Origin: Sphingopyxis sp.
GTDB lineage: Bacteria > Pseudomonadota > Alphaproteobacteria > Sphingomonadales > Sphingomonadaceae
Reading direction: 5' to 3'
Assembly (NCBI GenBank): GCA_030145715.1
Contig: JAIXHQ010000010.1
Coordinates: forward strand, 1-64,000
DNA length: 64,000 nt
Shown: positions 50,228 through 58,949 of the stretch, piece by piece
Position numbering within the stretch: the first letter of the stretch is position 1
How the letters are laid out: each line of letters begins with the position of its first letter
The notes under the pieces: generated by a model
Told to the model about the DNA's origin: nothing
Databases searched by the model: none
What the model saw: only the letters and a program-made list of their open reading frames with translations
Program-made: the position numbers and the translations under genes

Positions 50228-50559
50228 AATCGATCGAAGAAATGATGAAGGCGGCGCAGGAAGCCGCCGCCACCGTGCAGGCGCAGATGCAGGAGGCGCA
50301 GGCAAAGCTCGACAGTGTCGAGGTCGAGGGCGTTTCCGGCGGCGGCCTGGTGAAAATCATCGCCACGGCCAAAGGCCGGATCAAGGCGATCCGCATCGAC
50401 GACAGCCTGATAGTCCCGTCCGACAAGCAGATGCTGGAGGATCTGCTCGCCGCCGCATTCAACGATGCGCGGGAAAAGGCCGATGCGGCGAGCAATGAAG
50501 AAATGGGCAAGATGACCAGCGGCCTGCCGCTTCCGCCGGGTTTCAAGCTGCCCTTTTGA
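50224..50559 (+). CDS. Nucleoid-associated protein, YbaB/EbfC family
   Basis: A 111-residue YbaB/EbfC protein that binds DNA as a dimer. It has the N-terminal helix KSIEEMMKAAQEAAATVQAQ, a GGGLVKIIA strand core with KAIRID, and a C-terminal helix before the GLPLPPGFKLPF tail. It overlaps dnaX in ATGA, forming the standard dnaX-ybaB pair. Confidence 0.94.
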   Translation: MKSIEEMMKAAQEAAATVQAQMQEAQAKLDSVEVEGVSGGGLVKIIATAKGRIKAIRIDDSLIVPSDKQMLEDLLAAAFNDAREKADAASNEEMGKMTSGLPLPPGFKLPF

Positions 50560-50591
50560 GCCAGCCCGGCGCGCGCTGTTCACCGCAGCGA

Positions 50592-50621
50592 CATTGAATG
50601 CGTGCCAAGTTACGCCATATT
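50592..50621 (+). promoter_or_regulatory. RpoH (sigma-32)-like promoter of lon
   Basis: CATTGAA (50592-50598) resembles the sigma-32 -35 element CTTGAA. After 14 bases, CGCCATAT (50613-50620) resembles the -10 element CCCCATNT. It lies 64 bases before the lon start codon, which fits the known heat-shock control of lon. Confidence 0.5.
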
Positions 50622-50683
50622 AGCGATGAACACCCTATAGGAAGGGCGGTGCGTCCGGTCGTGGCGCCCGCCCAGGAGCCGTA

Positions 50684-53080
50684 ATGACGCAATCTTATCC
50701 CCTTCTTCCGCTGCGTGACATCGTCGTTTTTCCGCACATGATCGTGCCTTTGTTCGTCGGCCGCGACCGTTCGGTCGCCGCGCTCGAAACCGCGATGGAA
50801 AATGACAAGGAGATATTCCTCGTCGCACAGCTTGATCCGGGTGAAGACGATCCGCAGCGCGACGATCTGTATGATGTCGGCGTTATCGCCACCGTTCTCC
50901 AGCTTCTGAAACTGCCGGACGGCACGGTCCGCGTTCTTGTCGAAGGCAAGGAGCGCGCAAAGCTGATCGCCCTGACCAACGAAGACAAGGCCGTCATGGC
51001 GAGCGTCAAGTCGGTCGGCGACACGATCGACGACAGCGTCGACACCGCCGCGCTGATGCGATCGGTCGTCGACCAGTTCGAAAATTACGCCAAGCTCAAC
51101 AAGAAGATGCCGGCCGAAACCGCGGTCCAACTGTCGCAGATCGAGGATGCCTCGCGCCTTGCCGATTCGGTCGCGGGCAATCTCAACATCAAGGTTTCCG
51201 ACAAGCAGGCGCTGCTGGTCGAGGATGCGCCGTCGAAGCGGCTCGAAATGGTCTTTGCCTTCATGGAAGGCGAACTTGGCGTGTTGCAGGTCGAAAAGAA
51301 GATCCGCGGCCGCGTGAAGCGTCAGATGGAAAAGAGCCAGCGCGAATATTATCTCAACGAACAGTTGAAGGCGATCCAGCGCGAACTCGGCAGTGACAAT
51401 GGCGAGGGCGGCGACGACCTGGCGGAATTGCAGCAAAAGATCGACAGTCTGAAAATGTCGAAGGAAGCGAAGGCAAAGGCCAACGCAGAACTGAAAAAAT
51501 TGCGTGCGATGGCGCCGATGTCGGCCGAAGCGACGGTGGTTCGCAACTATCTCGACACGCTGATCGGCCTGCCGTGGGGCAAGAAATCGAAGCTCAAGAA
51601 AGACATCGCCAAGGCGCAGTCGGTCCTGGATGACGATCATTATGCGCTGGAAAAGGTCAAGGACCGGATCGTCGAATATCTGGCGGTACAGGCGCGCACG
51701 AACAAGTTGAAGGGGCCGATCCTGTGCCTCGTCGGTCCTCCGGGCGTCGGCAAGACGTCGCTCGGCCGCAGCATCGCCAAGGCGACGGGCCGCGAATTTG
51801 TCCGCCAGTCGCTGGGCGGCGTGCGCGACGAGGCCGAGATTCGCGGCCATCGCCGGACCTATATCGGATCATTGCCAGGCAAGATCGTCACCAACCTTAA
51901 AAAGGCGGGTACGATGAACCCGCTGTTCCTGCTCGACGAGATCGACAAGCTGGGCCAGGATTTTCGCGGCGATCCGGCATCGGCGCTGCTAGAGGTTCTC
52001 GACCCCGAACAGAATGGCAAGTTTCAGGACCATTATCTGGAGGTCGACGTCGATCTGTCGGACGTGATGTTCGTGACGACCGCCAACTCGTTGAACCTGC
52101 CGCAGCCCTTGCTCGACCGCATGGAGATCATTCGGCTCGAAGGCTATACCGAGGATGAAAAGGTCGAGATCGCCAAGCTGCACCTGATCGCCAAGCAGAT
52201 TGAAGCGCATGGCCTAAAAGCGGGCGAGTTCGAACTTACCGAAGAAGGGCTGCGCGACCTTATCCGCTATTATACCCGTGAAGCCGGTGTACGCACGCTT
52301 GAGCGCGAGATCGCGCGGCTGGCGCGCAAGGCGCTGCGCCGTATCCTCGAAGGCAAGGCGGAAAGCGTCATCGTAACCCCCGATAATCTGTCGGAGTTCG
52401 CGGGCGTCCGCAAATTCCGTCATGGCATGGGCGACCTGGAGGATCAGGTCGGCGCCGTGACCGGGCTGGCATGGACAGAGGTCGGCGGCGAATTGCTGAC
52501 GATCGAGGCGGTCACCGCGTCGGGCAAGGGGCAGGTTCGCACCACCGGCAAATTGGGCGAAGTGATGACCGAATCGGTTCAGGCGGCGCTGTCTTTTGTA
52601 AAGGCGCGGGCGCCCGCTTATGGCATCAAGCCCAGCCTGTTTGCCCGCAAGGATATTCACATCCATTTGCCCGAAGGCGCGGTGCCCAAGGATGGCCCGT
52701 CGGCGGGCGTCGGTATGGTCACGGCGATGATTTCGACGCTGACGGGTATCGCGGTGCGCCGCGATGTCGCGATGACCGGCGAAGTGACGCTGCGCGGCCG
52801 GGTGCTTGCGATCGGCGGGCTGAAGGAAAAGCTGCTCGCGGCGCTTCGCGGTGGGATCAAGACGGTCCTGATTCCCGAAGAGAATGAAAAGGATCTGGTT
52901 GAGATTCCGGCGAATATCACTGGCGGCCTAAAGATCATTCCGGTCAGTCACGTGGATCAGGTTCTGGCCGAGGCGTTGGTGTCGCCCGTCGTCCCGATCG
53001 AATGGACCGAGGCCGATGAACTTGCCGCATCTCCGCCGATAACTGCTGGAAATGACCCCGAAACGACGATCCGGCACTGA
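50684..53080 (+). CDS. lon: ATP-dependent Lon protease
   Basis: A 798-residue LonA protease. An N-terminal LAN domain begins YPLLPLRDIVVFPHMI. The AAA+ module has Walker A GPPGVGKTS (K357) and FLLDEIDKLGQDF. The protease domain has catalytic S673 (DGPSAGVGM) and K716 (GGLKEK), spaced as in E. coli Lon. It degrades misfolded and regulatory proteins and is probably heat-shock induced from the upstream sigma-32-like promoter. A terminator follows. Confidence 0.97.
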   Translation: MTQSYPLLPLRDIVVFPHMIVPLFVGRDRSVAALETAMENDKEIFLVAQLDPGEDDPQRDDLYDVGVIATVLQLLKLPDGTVRVLVEGKERAKLIALTNEDKAVMASVKSVGDTIDDSVDTAALMRSVVDQFENYAKLNKKMPAETAVQLSQIEDASRLADSVAGNLNIKVSDKQALLVEDAPSKRLEMVFAFMEGELGVLQVEKKIRGRVKRQMEKSQREYYLNEQLKAIQRELGSDNGEGGDDLAELQQKIDSLKMSKEAKAKANAELKKLRAMAPMSAEATVVRNYLDTLIGLPWGKKSKLKKDIAKAQSVLDDDHYALEKVKDRIVEYLAVQARTNKLKGPILCLVGPPGVGKTSLGRSIAKATGREFVRQSLGGVRDEAEIRGHRRTYIGSLPGKIVTNLKKAGTMNPLFLLDEIDKLGQDFRGDPASALLEVLDPEQNGKFQDHYLEVDVDLSDVMFVTTANSLNLPQPLLDRMEIIRLEGYTEDEKVEIAKLHLIAKQIEAHGLKAGEFELTEEGLRDLIRYYTREAGVRTLEREIARLARKALRRILEGKAESVIVTPDNLSEFAGVRKFRHGMGDLEDQVGAVTGLAWTEVGGELLTIEAVTASGKGQVRTTGKLGEVMTESVQAALSFVKARAPAYGIKPSLFARKDIHIHLPEGAVPKDGPSAGVGMVTAMISTLTGIAVRRDVAMTGEVTLRGRVLAIGGLKEKLLAALRGGIKTVLIPEENEKDLVEIPANITGGLKIIPVSHVDQVLAEALVSPVVPIEWTEADELAASPPITAGNDPETTIRH

Positions 53081-53105
53081 TACTGGGCCTTCATGGCGTC
53101 AAATT

Positions 53106-53126
53106 CGTCGTAAAATCGACGTTTTG
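53106..53126 (+). terminator. lon terminator
   Basis: CGTCG (53106-53110) and CGACG (53117-53121) form a short stem around taaaat, followed by TTTT and then two further runs of five T. It lies 25 bases after the lon stop. Confidence 0.6.
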
Positions 53127-53149
53127 TGGCGTTTTTCGGCCTTTTTGCT

Positions 53150-53178
53150 TTGACAAGGCAGGGCGAAACATCGTTAGT
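53150..53178 (+). promoter_or_regulatory. Sigma-70-type promoter of hupB
   Basis: TTGACA (53150-53155) is followed after 17 bases by GTTAGT (53173-53178), 63 bases before the hupB start codon. The -35 element is a perfect match; the -10 element is weak. Confidence 0.5.
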
Positions 53179-53241
53179 GACGCGCCATGGCTTCGGGCCA
53201 TGAGAATCACGAAACCAACCAATTGCAGGGGTTCCTTAGGC

Positions 53242-53514
53242 ATGAACAAACAAGACCTGATCGCCGCCGTCGCCGATTCGAGCGGCCTGACCAAGGGTGA
53301 TGCCAGCAAAGCTGTCGAAGCCGTTTTCGACGCGATCACCGGGTCGCTGAAGAAGGGCGGCGAAGTCCGTCTCGTCGGCTTCGGCACCTTCGCAGTCAGC
53401 AAGCGCAAGGCATCGACCGGTCGCAACCCGCGCACCGGCGAAACGATGACCATCGCGGCGTCGAACCAGCCGAAGTTCAAGGCCGGCAAGGCCCTCAAGG
53501 ACGCCGTCAACTAA
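53242..53514 (+). CDS. hupB: HU family DNA-binding protein
   Basis: A 90-residue HU protein that bends and compacts DNA. It begins MNKQDLIAAVADSSGL, contains RLVGFGTFAVSKRKASTGRNPRTGE (beta arm with the conserved RNP) and ends KFKAGKALKDAVN. Size and motifs are standard for HU-beta. It follows lon, as in many proteobacteria, from its own promoter. Confidence 0.96.
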   Translation: MNKQDLIAAVADSSGLTKGDASKAVEAVFDAITGSLKKGGEVRLVGFGTFAVSKRKASTGRNPRTGETMTIAASNQPKFKAGKALKDAVN

Positions 53515-53543
53515 GTTGATGGTTGCCTTTTGGTGAATATATC

Positions 53544-53574
53544 TCGGGCCGTGGCGCAAGCCGCGGCCCGATTT
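53544..53574 (+). terminator. hupB terminator
   Basis: TCGGGCCG (53544-53551) pairs with CGGCCCGA (53564-53571), with a further GGC/GCC pair around a GCAA tetraloop, then TTT. It lies 29 bases after the hupB stop. Confidence 0.7.
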
Positions 53575-53687
53575 GCATCTGCGGGACGGATTGGGCGGAA
53601 GGATCGAGCAAATGTCCGTTGCAATCAGCGTCGCAGCGGCTATGGACGTCCAGCTTTCGGATGCCGGGCCCATGGTCCGAACCGATC

Positions 53688-53762
53688 GGGCGCGTAGCTC
53701 AGCGGTAGAGCACACCCTTCACACGGGTGGGGTCACAGGTTCAATCCCTGTCGCGCCCACCA
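53688..53762 (+). tRNA. tRNA-Val (anticodon CAC)
   Basis: The acceptor GGGCGCG pairs with CGCGCCC, then discriminator A and encoded CCA. The D arm is GCTCAGCGGTAGAGC, and the anticodon arm is CACCC-TTCACAC-GGGTG, giving anticodon CAC. The T loop is GGTTCAATCCC. The length of 75 bases is normal. Confidence 0.97.
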
Positions 53763-53842
53763 TGGCCCAGGCGCCATGGCGGAAATCCAGACCGGCGATC
53801 ACCGCCCCATTCATCGCCTATTCAATGCGTTTGCGGTACGAA

Positions 53843-54163
53843 ATGGCGATGATCCGCACTTTGACCCTTTCGATCGGTTGCGCCCTGCTGTTGTCCGTCG
53901 GCGGAACAGCCGCGGCGCGCGACGGCCGCAATCGCATTCAGGACAATCTGCGCGAAGCCGCGGCGCAGGGGCAGGTGGTGCCGCTGAACAGGATTGTCGC
54001 TGATGTGCGTTCGCGGCCGCCCTATAGCGACATGACCTATCTCGGCGGTCCGCAGTTCGACGCGGGACGGATGATCTATGCTTTGAAATTCATGGACGGC
54101 AGCCAGGTGGTGGTTGTCTATGTCGATGCCCGCACCGGTCGGATCGTCGGCCGGAAACCCTGA
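53843..54163 (+). CDS. Small exported PepSY-like protein
   Basis: A 106-residue protein with a signal peptide ending GGTAAA (about residue 25). A single PepSY-like domain follows: NRIVADVRSRPPYSDMTYLGG, then the last strands QVVVVYVDARTGRIVGRKP, where the (V/Y)DA(R/K)TGRI pattern is typical. PepSY domains often inhibit or sense peptidases and occur beside PhoP-type two-component genes, as here. The start at 53843 is a choice between several close ATGs (53825, 53843, 53849). Confidence 0.72.
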   Translation: MAMIRTLTLSIGCALLLSVGGTAAARDGRNRIQDNLREAAAQGQVVPLNRIVADVRSRPPYSDMTYLGGPQFDAGRMIYALKFMDGSQVVVVYVDARTGRIVGRKP

Positions 54164-54261
54164 AATTTCGTTCGCAACGACATTTTGCGATGATCGTTCG
54201 GACTTGATACATGATGAAACATGCGGTCGGCCCAGCCGACGCGCAATGGAAAGGTGCCTCA

Positions 54262-54924
54262 ATGCGGATCTTGATTGTCGAAGACGAGCCCACGCTAGGC
54301 CCGCAGTTGAAAGCGACGCTGGAAGGCGCAGGCTATGCGGTCGATCTGGCCACCGACGGCGAGGATGGCCATTTCCTCGGTTCGACCGAAAATTACGACG
54401 CGGCGATCCTCGACCTGGGCCTGCCTGAGATCGATGGCCTGACGGTGCTCGATCGCTGGCGCCGCGAAAAGCGCAATTTTCCCGTCCTCGTCCTGACCGC
54501 CCGCGATAGCTGGTCCGACAAGGTGGCGGGACTGGACGCGGGCGCCGACGATTATCTGGCCAAACCGTTCCAGACCGAGGAACTGATCGCCCGCCTGCGG
54601 GCCTTGATCCGCCGCGCCGCGGGCAATGCGTCGAGCGAACTGATCGCGGGGGACGTCCGTCTCGATACGCGTTCGGGCCGCGTCACGCTGGCCGGGGAGC
54701 CGGTCAAGCTGACCGCGCAGGAATATAAGCTGCTGTCCTATCTGCTCCATCACAAGGGCAAGGTCGTGTCGCGCACCGAATTGATCGAACATATCTATGA
54801 TCAGGATTTCGATCGCGATTCGAACACGATCGAAGTGTTCGTAACCCGCATCCGCAAAAAGCTGGGTGCCGACATCATCACGACGATCCGCGGGCTCGGC
54901 TATCAGCTCGACGATCCGCAATAA
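54262..54924 (+). CDS. OmpR/PhoP-family response regulator
   Basis: A 220-residue regulator with acidic pocket VEDE (residues 6-9), phospho-acceptor D51 (ILDLGLPEIDG), K101 (AKPF) and a C-terminal winged helix with LTAQEYKLLSYLLHHKGKVVSR and TIRGLGYQLDDP. The start at 54262 matches the MRILIVEDEP consensus; upstream codons are unsupported. The kinase gene starts three bases after its stop. Confidence 0.94.
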   Translation: MRILIVEDEPTLGPQLKATLEGAGYAVDLATDGEDGHFLGSTENYDAAILDLGLPEIDGLTVLDRWRREKRNFPVLVLTARDSWSDKVAGLDAGADDYLAKPFQTEELIARLRALIRRAAGNASSELIAGDVRLDTRSGRVTLAGEPVKLTAQEYKLLSYLLHHKGKVVSRTELIEHIYDQDFDRDSNTIEVFVTRIRKKLGADIITTIRGLGYQLDDPQ

Positions 54925-54927
54925 GCG

Positions 54928-56334
54928 GTGGCGGATGCCGACGTCGCCCCGGCGGTCGCACAGGATCCGGACGCGGCGCAGAAACCGGCGGCGCTGACCA
55001 GCCGCATCACCGGATCGCTGGCGCGGCGCATGATCGCGATTGCGGCGCTATGGATTTCGCTGCTTTTGATCGGCGGTGGTTTCGCGCTCGACCGGGTGCT
55101 GACCGCCGCCATCACGCGCAATTTCGATTCCAGCCTCGAATATGTCCTGATCGCGATGATCCGTTCGTCGGAAATCGGCCCCGACGGCGAAGTCCGTCTG
55201 GTCGAACCGCTTGGCGACCAGCGATTTCTGGAACCCTATAGCGGCCTTTATTGGCAGATTAGCGGCGGTAATCAGGAACCCTATCGGTCGCGGTCGCTGT
55301 GGGAGCGTACGCTGAAGCCGCCAAAGCCGCATATCGGCGACAAGATCGACACTTATGACAGCAACCAGTTTCCGGGGGAGGAACTGCGCGTCCTCGAACG
55401 CAACGTCATCCTGCCCGGCAGCAAAATCCATTGGCGGTTCCAGATCGCCCAGTCGCGCGAGGCGCTGGATAGCCAGAATCGCGCGGTCCGTGCGACCCTG
55501 ATCCCCAGCCTCGCGCTGCTTGGCATCGGCCTTATCATGCTCGCGGCGCTTCAGACCTTTTACGGCCTGTGGCCGCTTCGCCATATTCGGCGTGCGATCG
55601 CGGCGATGCGCGGCGGACAGAACCGCCGCGTCGATGCGCCCTTGCCGCTGGAGGTGCAGCCGATGGTCGACGAACTCAACGCGCTGCTTGCGCATAATGA
55701 GAAACAGGCAGAGGAGGCGCGCCTGCACGCCGGCAATCTGGCCCATGCGCTGAAAACGCCGCTGACCGTCTTGGTGAACAGCGCGACGGGGTCCGATTCG
55801 GACCTCGCCCAAACCGTCCGGCGCGAGGCTGCGACGATGCAGCGGCAGGTCGAACATCATCTGGCGCGCGCGCGGGCGGTCGGTCGCCGCGGTGCGGCAC
55901 AGGCGCGCGCGGTGGTGTGGGACAGCGCGCAAAGCGTGTCGCGCGCCGTTGCCGCGCTTTATCCCGACGCCCGGCTGGATGTTGCGGGCGACAAGAAACT
56001 GGTCGTGCGGGTCGAGCGGCAGGATCTCGACGAACTGATCGGCAATCTGCTGGAAAATGCGGCGAAATATGGCGGCGGGAGCGTCTTTGCGACGATCCAG
56101 AGCGACGGCGGAATGGCCGAAATTCTGGTCGAGGACGACGGCCCCGGCATTTCGCCTGACGATCGCGTCCGCGTGATCGACCGCGGGGTCAGGCTCGACA
56201 GCGGCAAGCCGGGCACCGGGCTTGGCCTTGCGATCGTCCGCGACGTGGCCGAAATTTATGGCGGCGGCCTCACCCTGGAAGAGAGCGAGGATCTGGGCGG
56301 TCTGCTGGTCAGGCTGCGATTGCCGGCGGGTTAG
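54928..56334 (+). CDS. Sensor histidine kinase (PhoQ-like)
   Basis: A 468-residue kinase starting at GTG. Membrane helices lie at about residues 36-55 and 192-210, with a periplasmic sensor of about 135 residues. A HAMP-like linker leads to the HisKA helix with H273 in GNLAHALKTPLTVL, the PhoQ-type H box. The ATPase part has NLLENAAKYGGG, EDDGPGIS and GTGLGLAIVRDVAEIYGG. It is coupled to the response regulator. Signals could be envelope or cation stress, by analogy with PhoPQ only. Confidence 0.92.
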   Translation: MADADVAPAVAQDPDAAQKPAALTSRITGSLARRMIAIAALWISLLLIGGGFALDRVLTAAITRNFDSSLEYVLIAMIRSSEIGPDGEVRLVEPLGDQRFLEPYSGLYWQISGGNQEPYRSRSLWERTLKPPKPHIGDKIDTYDSNQFPGEELRVLERNVILPGSKIHWRFQIAQSREALDSQNRAVRATLIPSLALLGIGLIMLAALQTFYGLWPLRHIRRAIAAMRGGQNRRVDAPLPLEVQPMVDELNALLAHNEKQAEEARLHAGNLAHALKTPLTVLVNSATGSDSDLAQTVRREAATMQRQVEHHLARARAVGRRGAAQARAVVWDSAQSVSRAVAALYPDARLDVAGDKKLVVRVERQDLDELIGNLLENAAKYGGGSVFATIQSDGGMAEILVEDDGPGISPDDRVRVIDRGVRLDSGKPGTGLGLAIVRDVAEIYGGGLTLEESEDLGGLLVRLRLPAG

Positions 56335-56372
56335 GCCCGCGCGTTGGTCGGGGGCGGCCCCAGCAACAGGCC

Positions 56373-57140
56373 TTACCGATCGATCATTGCCACTGCCCTG
56401 ATCCACCCGGCGCTTGCGCGTTCGATCTTCACCGGAAAGCAGCTCAGGGTGAAACCTGTCGCGGGAAGCGCGGCCAGATTTGTCAGTTTTTCGATCTGAT
56501 AATAGGGTTTGATCCGCCCCGCCTTGTGACCTTCCCAGATGATCGAAGGATTGCGGGTTTCCGCCCAGCGTTTTGCCGTATGGCTGAACGGCGCGTCCCA
56601 GCTCCATGCATCGGTGCCGACGACCTGCACGCCGCGCTCCGTCAGATACAGGGTCGCCTCGGCGCCCATGCCGCAGCCCTGATCGGTGAAATCGTCGGTG
56701 CCATAGATGGCGCCCGATTGAACGAGGACGATGTCGAGCGGCCGAAGCTGGTGGCCGATCCGCTTCAGTTCCGCCTCTACCTCCGCGCCGCTCACGACAT
56801 GGCCGTGGGGACGGTTGGAGAAATCCAGCTTCACGCCGGGCCGAAAGAAGAGGTCGAGCGGCGCTTCGTCGATGCTGGGAGCGGGCGTCGTGCCCTCGTT
56901 CGTTGTCGAATGGAAATGCCAGGGCGCGTCCATATGCGTGCCATTGTGCGTACTCAGCGATAGCATTTCCACCGCCCAGCCTTCGCCGTCCGGAAGGTCT
57001 TCCCTGGTCAGGCCGGGAAAGAACATCGCGATCTGCTCCCACGTATTGTCATGGGTCATATAGGTGATGTTCGGACGCATCACCGGCGGGTCGGATACGA
57101 CCGTGTTGGTGATCGGGATCGACAGGTCGATGAACTGCAT
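56373..57140 (-). CDS. Cyclase family protein (kynurenine formamidase-like metal hydrolase)
   Basis: A 255-residue protein with the metal-binding motif H-x-G-T-H-x-D-x-P-x-H (HNGTHMDAPWHF, about residues 66-77). This is shared by bacterial kynurenine formamidases and polyketide 'cyclase' proteins. IDLSIPITNTV at the N-terminus and GTDAWSWDAPF later are also family features. It likely opens an amide or lactone, with unknown substrate. I chose the second ATG (57140), where the family pattern starts. It is divergent from the MHS transporter gene. Confidence 0.85.
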   Translation of the reverse strand: MQFIDLSIPITNTVVSDPPVMRPNITYMTHDNTWEQIAMFFPGLTREDLPDGEGWAVEMLSLSTHNGTHMDAPWHFHSTTNEGTTPAPSIDEAPLDLFFRPGVKLDFSNRPHGHVVSGAEVEAELKRIGHQLRPLDIVLVQSGAIYGTDDFTDQGCGMGAEATLYLTERGVQVVGTDAWSWDAPFSHTAKRWAETRNPSIIWEGHKAGRIKPYYQIEKLTNLAALPATGFTLSCFPVKIERASAGWIRAVAMIDR

Positions 57141-57276
57141 GATGCGCATCCTGCCACCACAATGATGCTACGCCAAGAAGGCTTGCGCGCAGCGTTGGGG
57201 TAATTAGACGTAGCGTAATATTTCGCGTCGAGCGAAAAGAGGAAAAAGTCCGAAGGGACGGGGGAGACCGAGATAT

Positions 57277-58905
57277 ATGGCCGAAACCAGTGCCGCAGGC
57301 GCCGTTTACGAACCGTCCGCCAAGGATATTCGCATGGTCATCGCCGCATCGTCGGCGGGCACCGTGTTCGAATGGTATGATTTCTTCATCTATGGAACGC
57401 TCGCGGCGATCATCGGCAAGACCTTTTTCCCCAGCGACAATGCGACGCTTGAAATCCTGCTCGTCTGGGCGGGGTTCGCCGTCGGGTTCGGTTTCCGTCC
57501 GCTGGGCGCGGTGCTGTTCGGTTTTCTGGGCGACCGGCTCGGGCGCAAATATACGTTTCTCGTCACCGTCACGCTGATGGGCGTCGCGACGGCGGGGGTC
57601 GGACTGATCCCGTCGGCGGCGACGATCGGTATCGCAGCGCCCATCATCGTCATCCTGCTGCGCGTGTTGCAGGGGCTGGCGCTTGGCGGCGAATATGGCG
57701 GGGCGGCAGTATATGTCGCCGAACATTCGCCGCCCGGAAAGCGCGGCTTCTATACCAGTTTCATTCAGGCGAGCGTCGTCGGCGGATTTGTCCTCAGCCT
57801 GATCGTGGTATTGGGGTGCAAGGCGATCATGCCCGAAGCGGTATGGCAAAGCTGGGGCTGGCGCGTGCCGTTCCTCCTGTCGATCATCCTGCTCGCCATA
57901 TCGCTGTGGATGCGCCTTAAACTCTCCGAAAGCCCAGTGTTCCAGGCGATGAAGCGGGAAGGGGAGCTGGCGAAAAACCCGCTGAAGGAAAGCTTTACCT
58001 ATCCCGGCAACCCACGGCGGATATTCATCGCGCTGTTCGGCATCGCCGCCGGACTGACGGTCATCTGGTACACCGCGATGTTCTCCGGCCTGTCGTTCCT
58101 GAAAGGGCCGATGAAGGTCGAGGATACCGCCGCCGAAATCATCGTCGGCTGTGCCGCCGCGCTCGGCATGGGGTTTTTCATATGGGCGGGTCGCCTGTCG
58201 GACCGTATCGGCCGCAAAAAACCGATCGTCTGGGGCTATGCGGCGACGCTGCTGTTCCTCTTTCCCCTGTTCTGGTGGATGGGCAGCGTTGGCAACCCCG
58301 CGCTCAGCGCGGCGGCAGAGCGCGCGCCCGTCACCGTCACCGGGTCGCAATGCAGCTTTGATCCCTTTGCGCAGAAACAAGGCACCGCTTGCGGCCGCAC
58401 GTTGGGCGAACTGACCCGGCTGGGCGTGCCCTATACCGTCGCGGCGACCGGCAGCGGCCTCGACAGCGTGACGATCCGCATCGGAGAGCGTGAGGTTGCG
58501 AGCGAAGACCCGCGACTGCTCCAGCCGGCGCTGGAGGCGATGGGTTATGACTTTACCAAGCAGGTGCCGGGGCCGGGCGGCATGGCCGTTATCTTTCTTG
58601 CGCTGCTCGGCCTCAGCGCCCTATCGGGATTCACCTTTGGGCCGGTCGCGGCGTTGCTCTCCGAGATGTTCCCGCCGCACGTCCGCTATTCGTCGCTGTC
58701 GATCCCCTATCATCTGGGCACGGGTTATTTCGGCGGATTCCTGCCGCTGATCGCCAGCTTCATCATCGCAAAGACCGGCAATGCCTATGCGGGGCTGTGG
58801 TACACATGGGGCGTCGTGCTCGTCGCCTTCCTCGTAACCGCCTTCATGTTGAAGGATCCGGTCGAGGGCCAGTGGGACAAAGCCCCGGCCGCGCCGGCAG
58901 GCTGA
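57277..58905 (+). CDS. MHS-family MFS transporter (metabolite:proton symporter type)
   Basis: A 542-residue, 12-helix transporter of the metabolite:H+ symporter branch (ShiA/ProP-like). It opens with GTVFEWYDFFIYG in helix 1, FGFLGDRLGRKY in the 2-3 loop, and GGEYGGAAVYVAEHSPPGKRG. An unusual periplasmic insertion of about 100 residues (about 345-440) with a cysteine pair (CSFDPFAQKQGTAC) separates later helices. It is divergent from the cyclase gene, suggesting linked substrates. The start follows gggggag. Confidence 0.86.
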   Translation: MAETSAAGAVYEPSAKDIRMVIAASSAGTVFEWYDFFIYGTLAAIIGKTFFPSDNATLEILLVWAGFAVGFGFRPLGAVLFGFLGDRLGRKYTFLVTVTLMGVATAGVGLIPSAATIGIAAPIIVILLRVLQGLALGGEYGGAAVYVAEHSPPGKRGFYTSFIQASVVGGFVLSLIVVLGCKAIMPEAVWQSWGWRVPFLLSIILLAISLWMRLKLSESPVFQAMKREGELAKNPLKESFTYPGNPRRIFIALFGIAAGLTVIWYTAMFSGLSFLKGPMKVEDTAAEIIVGCAAALGMGFFIWAGRLSDRIGRKKPIVWGYAATLLFLFPLFWWMGSVGNPALSAAAERAPVTVTGSQCSFDPFAQKQGTACGRTLGELTRLGVPYTVAATGSGLDSVTIRIGEREVASEDPRLLQPALEAMGYDFTKQVPGPGGMAVIFLALLGLSALSGFTFGPVAALLSEMFPPHVRYSSLSIPYHLGTGYFGGFLPLIASFIIAKTGNAYAGLWYTWGVVLVAFLVTAFMLKDPVEGQWDKAPAAPAG

Positions 58906-58949
58906 TCGCCCCATTGGCGTGAGCGGCGAAGCCGTATAGGGCGCACGGA

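Noticed and set aside
55048..57042. A 664-codon minus-strand frame across the kinase and cyclase genes
   Set aside because: Its low-complexity Arg-rich translation covers two well-supported genes.
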